A DNA stretch of 57,166 bases from Emmonsiellopsis sp. PD_33 (lineage: Eukaryota > Ascomycota > Eurotiomycetes > Onygenales > Ajellomycetaceae): the NCBI GenBank assembly GCA_032988165.1, contig JANTQF010000222.1, forward strand, positions 1 to 57,166, read 5' to 3'. The translations under genes and the position numbers were made by a program. The notes under the pieces were generated by a model. That model was not told where the DNA came from. It did no database searches and saw only the letters and a list, made by a program, of their open reading frames with translations. Numbering within the stretch: position 1 is the first letter of the stretch; each line of letters begins with the position of its first letter. Of this stretch, positions 9,620-21,090 are shown piece after piece.

Positions 9620-11135
9620 TTTTTTTTGATCTGGTTGTAGTGTTGGCTTTTGATTTTGAAGGGTTGATTGATGTTTCTAGACAGAATCTGGGCAGAGATT
9701 GAACTTGAGGAGTCAAGTATAGACTTGTTCTGATCATGAGAGGAAGAAGAGGAAGAAGCATGATGCCCTACTACGAGGTAGACACACGTCGATTTATATA
9801 GACAGCTCAGTCGCGAAGCTGGGTCTTCCTGTGAGGAACCTCCCTGCGGATATATAGACTTGTTATTCAAGTAAAGGTAAATATGACTAGGAATTACTGG
9901 GAACCCCCTATTATACTTGGGCCAACGTTCAATTCCCGTTAGGGAATGACCCTCTAGAAGCTAATTTTCAACCGAATCCCCCCTTTCCGGTCTTCTTCGT
10001 TATTAACAACTCTGGGAGGCGGGGAGGTTCCTATCTTCCCTCTCCGCAGTGTACATGTACATTAGGTTGAAAATAAACCGCAACCCGCCGATAGTCGCGA
10101 GCACCCTACGCGAGACGTTTCACTGTGGCACGCCGATGAACTAACCGCCTGCGAGCCCGACGGCTTCTCACACCCTCGAGTTTTACTAGGGGTTATACCG
10201 GGCAGATTCGGAGAGATCGTCTCTTTATCCCGCGTAAGATATCGTGGGCGTGGGTTAATAGTCTGGATACATATATTGAAGTTTATTAGAATAGGGGGTT
10301 TTTGAGGTCGCGGGGTCGCATGGCTAATATGAATATGTATGGGGAAGGGTAGGGCGACGGCGTGTCCATACAGTTCAAGACTGACTTGGGAAGCAAATGG
10401 ATATGCAAAAAGGAAATATAGGAAGTAAGGAGAGGGAGAAAGTAAGGGTCAAGCCATCAATGGGTAATATAAATATAGTAAGGGATGGGCTTGTAATGAC
10501 ATTTGACGTCGATGTTTGTAGTAGAAGTGAATCACAAAAAGAGGGTGTTGGCTTCCCCCTGAATCATGAAGGCTTGTACACACAACTTCAGAACACCACA
10601 TATATAAATCCCTCCGCAAGATAGAGAGTAAATATCTGACGAATATTCACTAATTAACTATTCTATTTGGATATTTCATAACCCGAAGGCTTGTCAGATA
10701 TTTCAATTTGGCAACAAAATTGTTTTGTGTATCTTTTGTAACAAAATAGGGGAAAGAAAAGAGTGACAAATTGTTGAAATCCCGGAACTTCCACCACTTT
10801 ATCCCGTCCTAATAGATTAAAGAACCCAAACTACCAAACCCCCTAGTAATCCAAAGTTGGACTTGGGCCAAGATCCCGAACAGAAGATGTGTTTCACATT
10901 TAACCCCTATCATCCCTCTTGGCGGCCCTCAACTTCCTAATATCACTGTCCCGTAGGCCAAGGGCTGCTTTATGGCGCCGTAGATAAGCCGCTTCGTCCT
11001 TTGCTAAGAAGTGGCTGTTAGCTTTGGTGCATATTCAGCTGGCCGTATAGGCATTTAAAGTGTGGAGTAGACAAGAAGTAAAATAAAGGAAGCAAGGACG
11101 GGATTAACTGGAGCGGTTCAATACATACACATGCA
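9620..11135. other. intergenic stretch between family members 1 and 2
   Basis: No supported gene. A short plus-strand frame of 75 codons (10397-10624) has no recognisable features. The sequence just above 9619 is probably the promoter and leader of family member 1. Confidence 0.4.
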
Positions 11136-11561
11136 CTAGTCTTCTGGATCATTCGTCACCTTCAAGGTAGTTACCGATTCGGCTGGCTCAAAATACTTTT
11201 TCGCTCCATCAACTTCATGATACGCCTTGGCGGTAACTTTGTAGGTATCTACCAGTTGGAGTTTTGGATAGAATGCCGCCAAATAATGATCCGAATTGTG
11301 TTCTGTCGGACGAAAGGTTTCGTCCTCAGTCCGAACCTCGACAAGGGAAGGGCTCTGGAACGTTAAAAATCCTTTGACCGTCCCAACATCTAGCCCTGTG
11401 CCCTTCAAATCAAGCTTAACGACGGGAGGGCAAACAAAGGCATTGCCGGGACGGACTGAGGGTTGGACATCGATTTCGAAATCCAGTTTGATGGTTTTGT
11501 AGGGGTCTATTTCCTGTGGTGTATTGGGCGATTCGACGGTTGGTTCTGCCTGTGGCTCCAT
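11136..11561 (-). CDS. small beta-rich protein, tandem family member 2
   Basis: Taken from the Met at 11561 (MEPQAEPTVESPNTPQ), giving 141 aa. The frame is open further upstream to 11723, but that extension looks like leader sequence. After an acidic N-terminus come strands IKLDFEIDVQPSVRPG, PPVVKLDL, VKGFLTF and YPKLQLVDTYKVTAKAYHEV. The last of these matches the GEYEIMA region of member 1 and LPSAGEYVLRISV of member 4. No signal peptide, no Cys pattern, and no enzyme motif. Function unknown. Confidence 0.6.
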   Translation of the reverse strand: MEPQAEPTVESPNTPQEIDPYKTIKLDFEIDVQPSVRPGNAFVCPPVVKLDLKGTGLDVGTVKGFLTFQSPSLVEVRTEDETFRPTEHNSDHYLAAFYPKLQLVDTYKVTAKAYHEVDGAKKYFEPAESVTTLKVTNDPED

Positions 11562-12093
11562 GAATAGATGGTAGATGGTGGATAGCAGTCGTGTGGATGG
11601 ATAGAAATAAATTCGGTGTGATTGAAATATGTAAGGAATTCCTTGTTTTCGACAAGAGTGTAATGGAGGACGCCTGAGGTGATGGACAATGGTAATAGAC
11701 ACATGGGGATTGAATGCGAACAAGGAGGGTTTATATAGAGATCGTGCTGGGTTGGGCCTTTCGAGTCGAAGTTGTCGAGTAACTGTCGATTGAACCGCGA
11801 TTCAAAGGAATATGGCAACTTTCTGAACTTACCGTAAATATTTGTCCACTGAAACTTCAAATGAGCGGAGGGCATCCGCGATTGTCGCGCTTAGCTAATG
11901 GATTCTAGGGGTTGTTCCTCTTTCCATTCAACTTCTTACCAGGTTCCATTGGTCCTCGAAACAGTGAGTATAGTCAAGGAGAAGAATGAAACAGGGCCAG
12001 CGGAGCTGATTGTATGCCCCACCCATCGGTTGATTGAGCGCTGATCCTTGTATAGGATTTATTCAGGTCCCTCGCCTCAGGGGAGATATATAA

Positions 12094-12564
12094 TCATTGA
12101 GTTCTAGTCCTTTTCATCCAACCCGAGAGGATAAAGATGATGGCCATGTGCCCCCGGGCTTCCCCTACGATTTCGCTCAAGTTAGCCGGGTTTGACTTGC
12201 CACGCTTGATGAGACGAACGAGGGATGGACACAAGGAATAAGTATCAGCCGTAGGACGGGCGGGACGGGTAATGAGAAATGTTGGCATATCGGAGAATGG
12301 ATAGAGAAAATAGGTACTTACCTACACCAGAAAAAGGAGGCGGCTCGAACCCATTTATAGGGCGGTAACAAAGGAGCCCTCTTTGCACATCTTCCGCATT
12401 GCTAGTATAGAGGACAGCAGCGTAAGGTGAAATGGCATGTTCCACATCGTCCTCGATGATGAGTTGAGTCCATGCGTCACCGTTTCTAGTCTTCGTTCAT
12501 GGAGTAGAAATTGAGCTCGCAATCATGGTAGTAGGCAAAATTGTCGGCGCTCTTCGCACACTTC
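12094..12564 (-). pseudogene. unidentified gene remnant with a one-base frameshift
   Basis: Two exon-like blocks on the minus strand: 12322-12564, preceded by a good acceptor (CCTATTTACAG), and 12094-12164, preceded by GGCTAAC...GTAG. The intron starts GTAAGT at 12321. Block 1 reads KCAKSADNFAYYHDCELNFY..., then a stop interrupts at MNED. The frame resumes one base later as GDAWTQLIIEDDVEHAISPY. Removing one T at about 12488 would make the block continuous, so a single-base insertion is the simplest reading. Block 2 ends IIFILSGWMKRTRTQ. I do not recognise the protein. It may belong with the fragments at 13345-13760 as one gene. Confidence 0.5.
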
Positions 12565-13344
12565 CTGTAAATAGGAATATATGAAAGGACAGTTCCTTAT
12601 CTGGTTATTGATACTACTCTTTGTTATAGATTTTGAAAGGGGTTTGGTAGTTCATGGAATATTGTGGTCGAACTTCCTTGTCGGAGGATATAAAACAGGG
12701 AAAATCCTGAGTCTGTTCTATCGCCAGAAGCTATTCGGATTCGGTCGTGTCAACATAAATTACTGATGTATGGGCGATGAGAGTGTACACCGGTATCGTC
12801 CGTACCGCGAATGTCGGAAAATCGAGTAGGGCGACGGTAGAAGGTAGCCGGGACCAGAGTGCTTATGGGCAACAGGGTGATTTGAGAAATCGAACATGAA
12901 AACGGGTCCCTCCTAGCAAAGATATTAGTAGATCAAGTCTCATATTTCTAGTGTCTTATGCCAGCGGAACATGTCATGCTCCGAAGAAAGATAAAACCAG
13001 GCAGAGACTAGAGCCAACGAGGCGTACGATCAAAGAATAACAGAAGGATAACCATCTAAAGGCAAAAGGAATCATTAGTTTCATACAACCTCACGGTAAT
13101 CGAGATAAAAACAACATAGCAGAGATTTGGAAAGAAGCATCAACAATGGGGAAAAGGGTTTCCGGGGCAAAAGGGGATCCTCCTTAGATTGTCTGTATCG
13201 TATGTATTGCAGACGAGTAATCTCCGTGGCAAAAACCGGCGACCACTGTCATACTGGCCTTATGCTTACCAGTGATGAAACCTCGGATCAAGGAGTTTTA
13301 AGTACAAGAATAGCAGAAATTGAAACGTACCTGAATGGGAGTGG

Positions 13345-13760
13345 CAAGTCATAAAACGGCCGGACTGCTATTCTGGCGGGAAATGCCATGGCTATCCTCC
13401 AGATAACCATGAAGTCCCCTTTGAAGATAGGAAAATGAGTAAATGCGGCTTAGAGCAACATCGAAAGTGTTGACCAAAACTTGAAGAAAGTAGCGCGGAA
13501 TTTCATCGTTCCTGGAGCAATTCAGAGAAAACGATCAAATTCCCTACGGCTTAACACAAAAAAAGTGAGAATTGAAATGTACCAACGACGACTATGCGGC
13601 GGTTATGTATGCGGCAACACTCCGAAACTCAATACCCGATAACAGTCTGGCCGCAATGAATAACGAAGCACCATCGGGAGCTCCAGTATCTTCCAAAGCA
13701 TTCCAGCCCCTTGTAACACAGGCGTCGAGGATTATGCATCAAATAACCGTAATGATCCGT
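13345..13760 (-). pseudogene. unidentified gene remnant with nonsense codons
   Basis: Two exon-like minus-strand blocks. One reads ACVTRGWNALEDTGAPDGAS... and continues to FRSVAAYITAA before a TAG. The other, after an acceptor-like TTGCTCCAG, reads NDEIPRYFLQVLVNTFDVAL... and has a TGA near its end, before a GTACGT donor. Both stops are one C-to-T step from Gln or Arg codons. The phases of the two blocks do not join cleanly. No family recognised. It lies upstream of, and on the same strand as, the remnant at 12094-12564. Confidence 0.4.
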
Positions 13761-15331
13761 AGCAGGTTTGTACTGTGGTGATATTATATCAGCCTAGAGT
13801 TAATAAGAATGGCGACGAAATTGACAAAGCAAGTAAAAGGTAGAACATAAAAATCCTCCTGGTAGAACGGATGGCTGCCTTCATAAGTACTCGTAGTTAT
13901 TAGAGAGCTGGATATGAGTCCGCGTGGCCAAATGGCAAGGATGCTAAGATTCGAGTTCCTGGTGTTGTATTGATCCTGTGTTTCGGAACTAAGTGGGACA
14001 CAAACAATGCATCTAGCGGTATTCTTGGGGAATCAAATGGCAACATTTCTTCGTTGGTGAGATGAAGGGCGGAAAGCAACATGGTTAACATGGTGAAGGT
14101 GTGAGGTTGAAATTGAGATTAGGGCTGGGTTGGCTAGTTATTTAGAGTTTGTGGTTAGCTTACTAAGCATATTCTTGGCACGCACCCCCTAACCCCTGAC
14201 GTAAATTCTATCTTGGGTGCCGAAAGATACGTGGAGCAACAGTGATAAAGCCTGAGTGATGGGATGTCTAATATCCTATTGCCAATTCTTTTCCAATTTT
14301 GCTTCATTATATTGCTCCAAATTCCCGTGTTTCAAATCTTGAACTCCTACTAGGAACGAGCACCGCTCGTGGTACATGGAAGATATCACTCCCCCAGAAG
14401 TATTGGCCATGGATGGAATCAAGGTGTTTGTTGGGTTGTATGGGGCCCCTGGAAGAATTTGGATCCCAGGCTGTCTTATTATCTGGAAAATATTTGTTTC
14501 ATCTAGTTATTAGATTTTGGATCTCCCCTAGTATTTCTTTTGGTAATGGCGTTGCATTTCATAGAGTTGGGAGGCCAATAAGGGAAGAACGAAAGTCATC
14601 TCCATTGAAGGGGATGGGTAGATAGCCTGTAACTAGATAACTACCAGGAAGAAAAATCAATCCGATCTGAGAGTAGATTGGTGGAGTCTAATATCCAATT
14701 TTCCTCTGGCTCCTGTACAATACTGACGCAGTGACCATTGCGATGGACCTAATATCATCTGCCAGCTTGTAGCATTTAGCATGCTTCTTTCATCGCTTCG
14801 ATTCCACCAGGTGGTGACCATTTCTTCAACCGACGAGCTAATAATTTTTCCCTACCCTGTTAAGATTTGCCACCCAGCAAATTTTCACCCCTGATCTAAG
14901 AACCGACTGCGAGCAACAAATATGCCAGATTAAAAAAAAAATTTAAAAATGAAGACAGCTGTTGTATTTTTATATCTAGAGATTCTAATGAATGGATGAA
15001 CCAGCCTGCTGGTTCCTTGCTTTGCCTAATTGACAACCAGGTAACATCCTTGCATCCGCTTGCCTGCCATCCTTGAACACCGCCGCCGTAAGTTAACTGG
15101 TTCTAGACTTCCTCGTTGATTTACTGGGTTTGAGGATTGTTGTCGGCGGGTCCTAGAGGGTCTGAGTCTACTTATGAGCCATTAGTTTTACTTCATATTC
15201 ATTCATGGATATCTTTGTAATTCTTAGGCTGAGGAAATGACAGAGACAAAGGGGGACAGGGGGAAGAGAGAATCAAACAAGGTCCCGTGAAAACTTCGGA
15301 AGAATAGATATAATAGAGTAAGTCTTACCTA
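13761..15331. other. intergenic stretch upstream of the gene remnants and downstream of family member 3
   Basis: A minus-strand frame of 63 codons (13900-14091, starting MLTMLLSALHLTNEE) might be a first exon of the remnants to its left, but nothing confirms it. The stretch TCTAATGAATGGATGAACCA near 14990 is matched by a similar stretch near 18040, part of a duplicated flank. Confidence 0.35.
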
Positions 15332-16096
15332 TCACTCCCGGTTTTCCACAATTATAGGACCCACGGTGCGGCGGCCGGTATAGTGGGGAGTCTTATCACC
15401 GAGATCTGCCTTGCCGAAAAATCTAACAAGGTATGTCCCCGGTTCATCGAAGCATAGCGTGTGGGTGAAGGTGCAGACTTTCCACTTCTTGTCATTCTCC
15501 TCGCCATTTTCCTCGCCATTCTCCTCGCTATTCTCCTCGCTATTCTCGTCGCTATTCTCCTCGCTATTCTCGTCGCCATTTGTTTGAGTGATGTCCACTT
15601 CCCGGGGGCTCTCTCCATCGAAGGAGTAAACATCCATGCCGTCGATCCCCTCATCGTCCTTCTTGTAACATTCAAAACATCCCTGCAACTCGGGATATTC
15701 TCCATAATCTAGTATGATGTGTTTATCCTCGATCTTTGTTTCGGCCTTCTGAATATCGATACTTCCGCTAATCGTGATCGCTTTCTCGCCCACTTTAACA
15801 TTGTATTGCTCTTCCGGTGTGGGATCAAGCCGAGGCCAAGCATTTTCATAGCTAGGCTCCATATTCTTGTGCCAAATATCCATGAGGACCGCTTCTCCAT
15901 TGTCGAGAGTAACCTGGTGAGAGTCCGGGTCGCGAGCTTTCGCCTTATAGTCCACGTTTGCAGGATCTCTGAGGCGCTCTTCTTTGACCCGGTCCTCCGG
16001 CGCAATAAAGCTACCGTCGGAGTTGGAAGATTCTTCTGCTGATGTAGGGTCATCTATTACCACGTCGCCTTCTTCAAGTTCATAAGGAGGTGCCAT
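15332..16096 (-). CDS. acidic beta-rich protein with tetrapeptide repeat, tandem family member 3
   Basis: A single-exon frame of 254 aa starting MAPPYELEEGDVVIDDPTS. It is strongly acidic at the N-terminus. The central part has strands YNVKVGEKAITISGSIDI and HIILDYGEYPELQGCFECY. An Asp/Glu/Asn-rich tetrapeptide repeat of the type [SG][ED]EN follows (encoded at about 15494-15590 by a near-perfect 12-nt repeat). The end returns to beta strands, CTFTHTLCFDEPGTYLVRFF, matching the LPSAGEYVLRISV region of member 4. The repeat sits in a loop position between strands, so copy number could vary between isolates. No signal peptide. Function unknown. Confidence 0.65.
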   Translation of the reverse strand: MAPPYELEEGDVVIDDPTSAEESSNSDGSFIAPEDRVKEERLRDPANVDYKAKARDPDSHQVTLDNGEAVLMDIWHKNMEPSYENAWPRLDPTPEEQYNVKVGEKAITISGSIDIQKAETKIEDKHIILDYGEYPELQGCFECYKKDDEGIDGMDVYSFDGESPREVDITQTNGDENSEENSDENSEENSEENGEENGEENDKKWKVCTFTHTLCFDEPGTYLVRFFGKADLGDKTPHYTGRRTVGPIIVENRE

Positions 16097-18196
16097 GTCT
16101 GGCTGAACTTAGCGGTACCTTAACGATAGAAGCTGGGGTAATAAATCCAAGGATGTGGATGGGATGGAAGCGGGTTGAAGTAAAATAGGGGAAACAATGA
16201 TGTGACTAGATTCGAAATAGAAATGAGAACTGGAAATAATAGATTCTCCAAAGGCAGAGATTTGGGGAGACTTTATACCTCAAATTTCCCTACTGCACCG
16301 CCAGGACAGTTCTTTGTATCTACCATGTTTTATACCATGAAACATTGATTGGAGAATATTCCAGAGAAAGAAAGCGTTGAATAGTTGAGCAACTCATCCC
16401 AAGTAGACTATTCGTTGGATTCATGTTGCCTAACCAAGTGCACTGGATTTGCCTAGCTTTTGAACACCAGAGACAGCTCTGTCATCCCTTTGACTGTGTG
16501 TGGGATGTTTTTTCTTTGATGATATTTCATCCTTCATAAAGGAATAAAACAGTGTGGTCTCCGTAGATTGGCGAAGAATAAAAAAAGCAAAAAAGAAATA
16601 TAATAAAGGATACAGACGGATTAGGCTAGCAGAGGGCATTTTTTGAAATGTCTCGATGCGGAAACTCTCTTTCCAACAGGTGTCCCTAAAACAACGAAGG
16701 TTGTTGCATGTGGGCAAGTATTTGAGCAGAAGTGATGAAACAGGAGTGTTCATGCTAATAGATGAAGCTTCTGGCGGGGAACCGTAGATAAGTGGAGGGC
16801 GGCGAATGTACCTCCATTGAATGAAAATTTGGAGAAGGGCTATGGCAACTTATTTAGTTCTATGCAAAGAAATTCCGTTTCGTAGTCAGGGTTCCATGTT
16901 TGTTTGCATAAATTGATGGACGATTTCCCCATGAAGAGAATGGGGCCAACCTAGACATACAGCTTTAGCCTGGCATAAGTGGAGTTAACATTAATTCCGA
17001 GGGTCTTTGATAGTCCAACATCACACATTGGGGCCTCCTCGAGTGGGCCGTATGGCCAAGAAGGGGGTTGGATATTGCCACCACGGTAGCGGGCGGGCTC
17101 ATAGCAACAATCAAAATGAGGCTCTAACTATCGCGGGCGATTCGCATCTGCAAAACAACGGTCCAGTGCAAAAATCCAGCGCAGGCTGAGCAGTTGTAGG
17201 TGCACACCAAGCAACAGAACAAATGCGTCACCAGCCGATGGCACAGGAAGCCAGCAGTGAGGATGCTGAAGAGCAAAGGGCAACACAGTATCGTCGTTGC
17301 GACCCAAGAACCCACCATGCCTACAAAGCATAGGGCAGAAGTTGGAGATACATGTAGACGAACGTCTAGAAATAACCGAAACAGGTAAGGAAATGCATAC
17401 TGCTACATCAAGGACAGATATCAGCAGCCAATCGGTCTGCCGATTCTTCATTCTTGGGTCAAGGCATGTGGGTTATATGGAGCCTCCCTTGGCAGTGTGT
17501 GTTTTGAGCATGTTGCAAGGTGCATATAAAGCGTACCAGATTTTCGTGTGCACTTAGGACGTCCTATCGGATTTTGGATTGCGGTTGATGAGCTCTGTGT
17601 AGGCAAAATGTGTGTTTGGGGGTTGGGTTGGTGATTAGTCAGCAGACTGGGTGACTCCCCCTGACCTCAAACTTTCAAGTTCCATCGAGGTGTACTATCA
17701 CCGTTTAACAACTAGATTTGGTGTAACAAGGAGAGGAGAACCGTTAACGCAAAAACTAGCCTAGTAAGTATACAATGGAACGCCTTTGTACCACCTAAAC
17801 CACGTAAGGAAAGAGATATATATATGGGTACTATCTAGTCTAGATGCCCCTATATCGTCAAGCACTACCATCCTCCAAGACGTTTTTAATAGTCTTTAGC
17901 TATACTTATCTTTTTAGTCCTTTACATCATCTATAATATTTGTCTCCCTGACTGAGAGACTGATGATCTTCATTTATGCACAAAATACAACAATACCCGA
18001 AAAGTAAGCAGCTGTGATTGAATTCTTATTCCTAGGAATTATAATGAATGGACGAATCAGTCCAGCTGATTCCACCTCTCACTACATAACACCCAACTGA
18101 TAATGAAATCTTGTTCTCGCTCGCATCCACCAAAATCCTCCGCATCGAAATCTGTAATCTGTAACCGTATCCACTAGCAGTAATCATCGGGCCTTT
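16097..18196. other. intergenic stretch between family members 3 and 4, partly duplicated
   Basis: Open frames on both strands (17128-17451 minus, 16430-16753 minus) lack supporting structure. The minus strand of 16480-16650 resembles 19230-19400: ATTTCAAAAAATGCCC against ATTTCAGAATATGCCC, then matching CTAATC, TGTTTTATTC and GAAATA-ATCATCA segments in the same order. The upstream flanks of members 3 and 4 therefore share ancestry. Confidence 0.4.
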
Positions 18197-18853
18197 CTAA
18201 GAGGAGCCTGGAATTGTAGACTGGTTCGAAGCCTATATTTCTTCTGGCATTAGCTCGGTTTTATTGACAGAATTCCAAGCAATCAAAGCATGAGGTGGGA
18301 AGTGGGAGCAGAAAATGATCAGAGGATGTATTTCATGAATGTTTCTGGGGTGGAAAGGTGTAGGGGGATGCTTCCTCACCTCCTCGGAATGACTGGTCTC
18401 GTTTTGGTTTGCAGGTGTGGCTTTTATAATACCCCAATAAGCATAGTTGGTATTCTGCTCGATGGGGCTGGCGCGGCCGGGCGCCGCGACCACACTTATC
18501 CTGAGCACGTACTCTCCTGCCGAAGGTAGCTGGGTACTATGTCGGAAGGAGTAGCGCCTAGTATTACCCTCACGACGAGTCTTCATTTCGTAACCCTCCT
18601 CCACGTAGAATTTGTTGTTACTATCCTTCCGGAGAAAGTCAATCCATCCTTTTACTGCTCGATGCGGCAAGACATTGTGTGCGAGGTCGACCGTTCCGGA
18701 GAGCGGCAAACGGTCATTGATGGGCCATTCCTGCACCGGCTCCCGCGTCGGCTGATTGGTGGAAATTTGGGGAACAACATGGAAATGAAATTCGGGGGGA
18801 CGCGGTGCTTGAATTGTCGTACCGTTGGGTAATACAACTGGAACTGTCTCCAT
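18197..18853 (-). CDS. small beta-rich protein, tandem family member 4
   Basis: Starts METVPVVLPNGTTIQAPRPP at 18853. Strands EFHFHVVPQISTN, VKGWIDFLRKDSNNKFYV and YSFRHSTQLPSAGEYVLRIS follow, the last being the clearest statement of the family motif. Two gene models fit. In the spliced one, exons 18380-18853 and 18197-18232 flank a 147-nt intron (GTGAGG, branch-like GCTAAT, acceptor ATATAG), giving 169 aa ending in IPGSS. In the unspliced one the frame runs to a stop at 18233 (206 aa). The intron is a multiple of three without a stop, so retention would also be translatable. I favour splicing. Function unknown. Confidence 0.6.
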
Positions 18854-20730
18854 GGCTGGTCGAGTTTGGCGGTATACGATGATAGAGCTTGGAGGAATAA
18901 ATTACCGCTGGAAACGTGGACGAGGGGATATCAAGGATGAATACAGTAAATATGAGCAAAGTCAGTGGATCCGAAATGTAGACTGGAGACGATTCACCCT
19001 CATAGACATCGACTTATAGAGGCTATATATACACGAGAGTCGTGCTGCTCGGAATTAGGAGTTTCTCACATCATGGTTCATCCAACCTAATAGGGAATAA
19101 AGAATACAGAAAGAAACAAAAAGAGTAGAAGATTGCCAAATAACTTTCTTTGGTTACCTGAGCCTGTGAATTTCTGAGTGTGAATGGGGTTGAGATGAAT
19201 TTGTTTAGTTCAGTTTGAACCTCCTAGACAATGGAACTCCTTATTGCATCTGACACTGATGATTTATTTCGCCTTGATTCATAAAACTCCCCGCAAAGAA
19301 TAAAAACATGCATGCTCTCGGCGTATGAGAATAAAAGGAGAAAACCCAGATTAGGTAGGTAATGGGCATATTCTGAAATTTCAAAACAACAGAGCTTCTG
19401 TTCTTTCAACCCCATCCAAAAAGATGAAGGTTAGTAGAAACGAAGGAGAAAGGGCTCTTTGATAGATGTAGCATCTAGGAAATGAGTAAAACTGATCAGC
19501 TAAGGCTGAATATACGCCCACTGCACGCAGGTTGGGTACCCATGTGGCAAATTTATTTCATCAAACAGAATTGGCAAAGAAACTGGAACATGCGTCACAG
19601 AGGCATTGTAACTCAGTGGCATCAGTTATCCAAAATAAAGACACATATATTATGAAGCCCAGTATTGGCTCGGAAGTTGCAGGACACCGAAAATCGAAAC
19701 AATGATGTTTCAAATAACGCGAGTACAGCTAAAAGAGTAAGGTCAAAAGTGTTCAGCATTAAGGTCTGAGAAACTTGAAACCACACAATATGAATCTTAC
19801 CAGAGTTTCTTCTTGGCTGTAGTTGGCGACAGTTTGCAAGAACCCAATGAAGTTCTAGAAAGAGATGAAACAACAAAATATGTATACTGATACATCAAAA
19901 AACATGTTGGGAGTGCCATGAGATGTTGACCGCTAATCAACTTGCCAATTGATCCCTGCCAGGTCGAGGCATGTAGGTTGCGGTTGGAAGTTGGCGCAGT
20001 TGGTGGTTAACCAACCAGGCAGACAAAAAGACACATCCGCGCCACCCCCAACGTCCACATGTCCATCCACAGTAGATTATCACCATTTGGGAATGGAAGC
20101 CATGGCAACAAGGGAAAGAAAATGCCAGGAGATATGCTTTTGTACCTCCTTTGCTGATGTGAGTAGCAAATAAGCAACCAGCAGAAATTGAAAGGGGAGC
20201 TTTATTATTCGGCTTGATGCAGGAATTAACGAAGCATGGATTGAAGAAGAGAAGAGGAAGTTATATTTCATCCCGGTGTTGGCAGCGCAGGCGAATTTAT
20301 ACTTTCGTGAGAATTGCCATATGTCGAAGCCGAATCCGCAAAGTCTCAGCCCTAGGAAGGGGGTTTCCTCACTTTGCCGCTGCTGCTGTCGAATGTTGCC
20401 AACCATGAGTCATTCCCAAGCAGGGCGTGCCTGCATCAGCGGCCTGGATGTTGGCGATGGAAGGCGGAGGGTGCGACGGAGCGGGCAGGATCGGTCCTTC
20501 CCTTGCGATGACTTGGGCGGCAGCATCAAGTCATCCAACATCGACATTGATGTTCCCCGGGACATCATTCTGTGGAATATTGTTCGGATTATCCCATATT
20601 AATACTTTCAAACGTTCGTTTTTGCTTGTCCCAGAACATCATTGCCCCTCGCGTGCGTCTATGTCCAGACTCCAACTCATCAAAATCTATTGATCCGCGG
20701 CAGCTACGTCGCAAGCCGGTCTCCAGACTT
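18854..20730. other. intergenic stretch, right half of the duplicated unit
   Basis: Several short frames on both strands, none with a credible gene structure. 19230-19400 is similar to 16480-16650 on the same strand. The pair ATGTATACTGATACATCAAA (19879) and ATGCATACTGCTACATCAAG (17392) adds a second matching point, supporting a unit of about 2.5-3 kb. Confidence 0.4.
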
Positions 20731-20922
20731 ATGGATCAGGTCGATATTTTTATTGTCGCTGGTATTTCCCTAGCCACCGGCCTTGGAATTGTCCTCAGTG
20801 CTATCGGATGCTGGAAAATAGTGAAGCGCCGCCAAAGTTCCCTCGAAATTGACGCATCTCACGAAGTTACGCCGTCCAATAACCAACACGTCCGGTTCGC
20901 ATCGACTGTTCGCGTCTGCTAG
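20731..20922 (+). CDS. small single-pass membrane protein (63 aa)
   Basis: The frame begins MDQVDIFIVAGISLATGLG and has one hydrophobic segment (about residues 5-27) followed by KIVKRRQ, a basic stop-transfer patch, and a short polar tail ending NNQHVRFASTVRVC. The positive patch places the tail in the cytosol. The frame is open further upstream, but this Met directly precedes the membrane segment. It lies 168 bp upstream of another single-pass membrane protein gene on the same strand. No family recognised; small size keeps the call tentative. Confidence 0.4.
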   Translation: MDQVDIFIVAGISLATGLGIVLSAIGCWKIVKRRQSSLEIDASHEVTPSNNQHVRFASTVRVC

Positions 20923-21090
20923 AAAGCTTGCCACTCTATAGAGAGAAAGGCCCCGCGTTAGGATTGCTAGGACCGCTTCAAAATTGCTGGAAAAAAAGTC
21001 CATACGTCTTCGATCTGCCAGCGCAGCGAGTTGTCCAAAGGAAACTGAATAATAATGATATAACGGTCCGTGGGTAGTCGAGAAATCAAC

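Noticed and set aside
15461..15712. Plus-strand frame encoding hydrophobic Ile/Leu/Ala repeats
   Set aside because: It is the antisense of the [SG][ED]EN repeat of the gene at 15332-16096.
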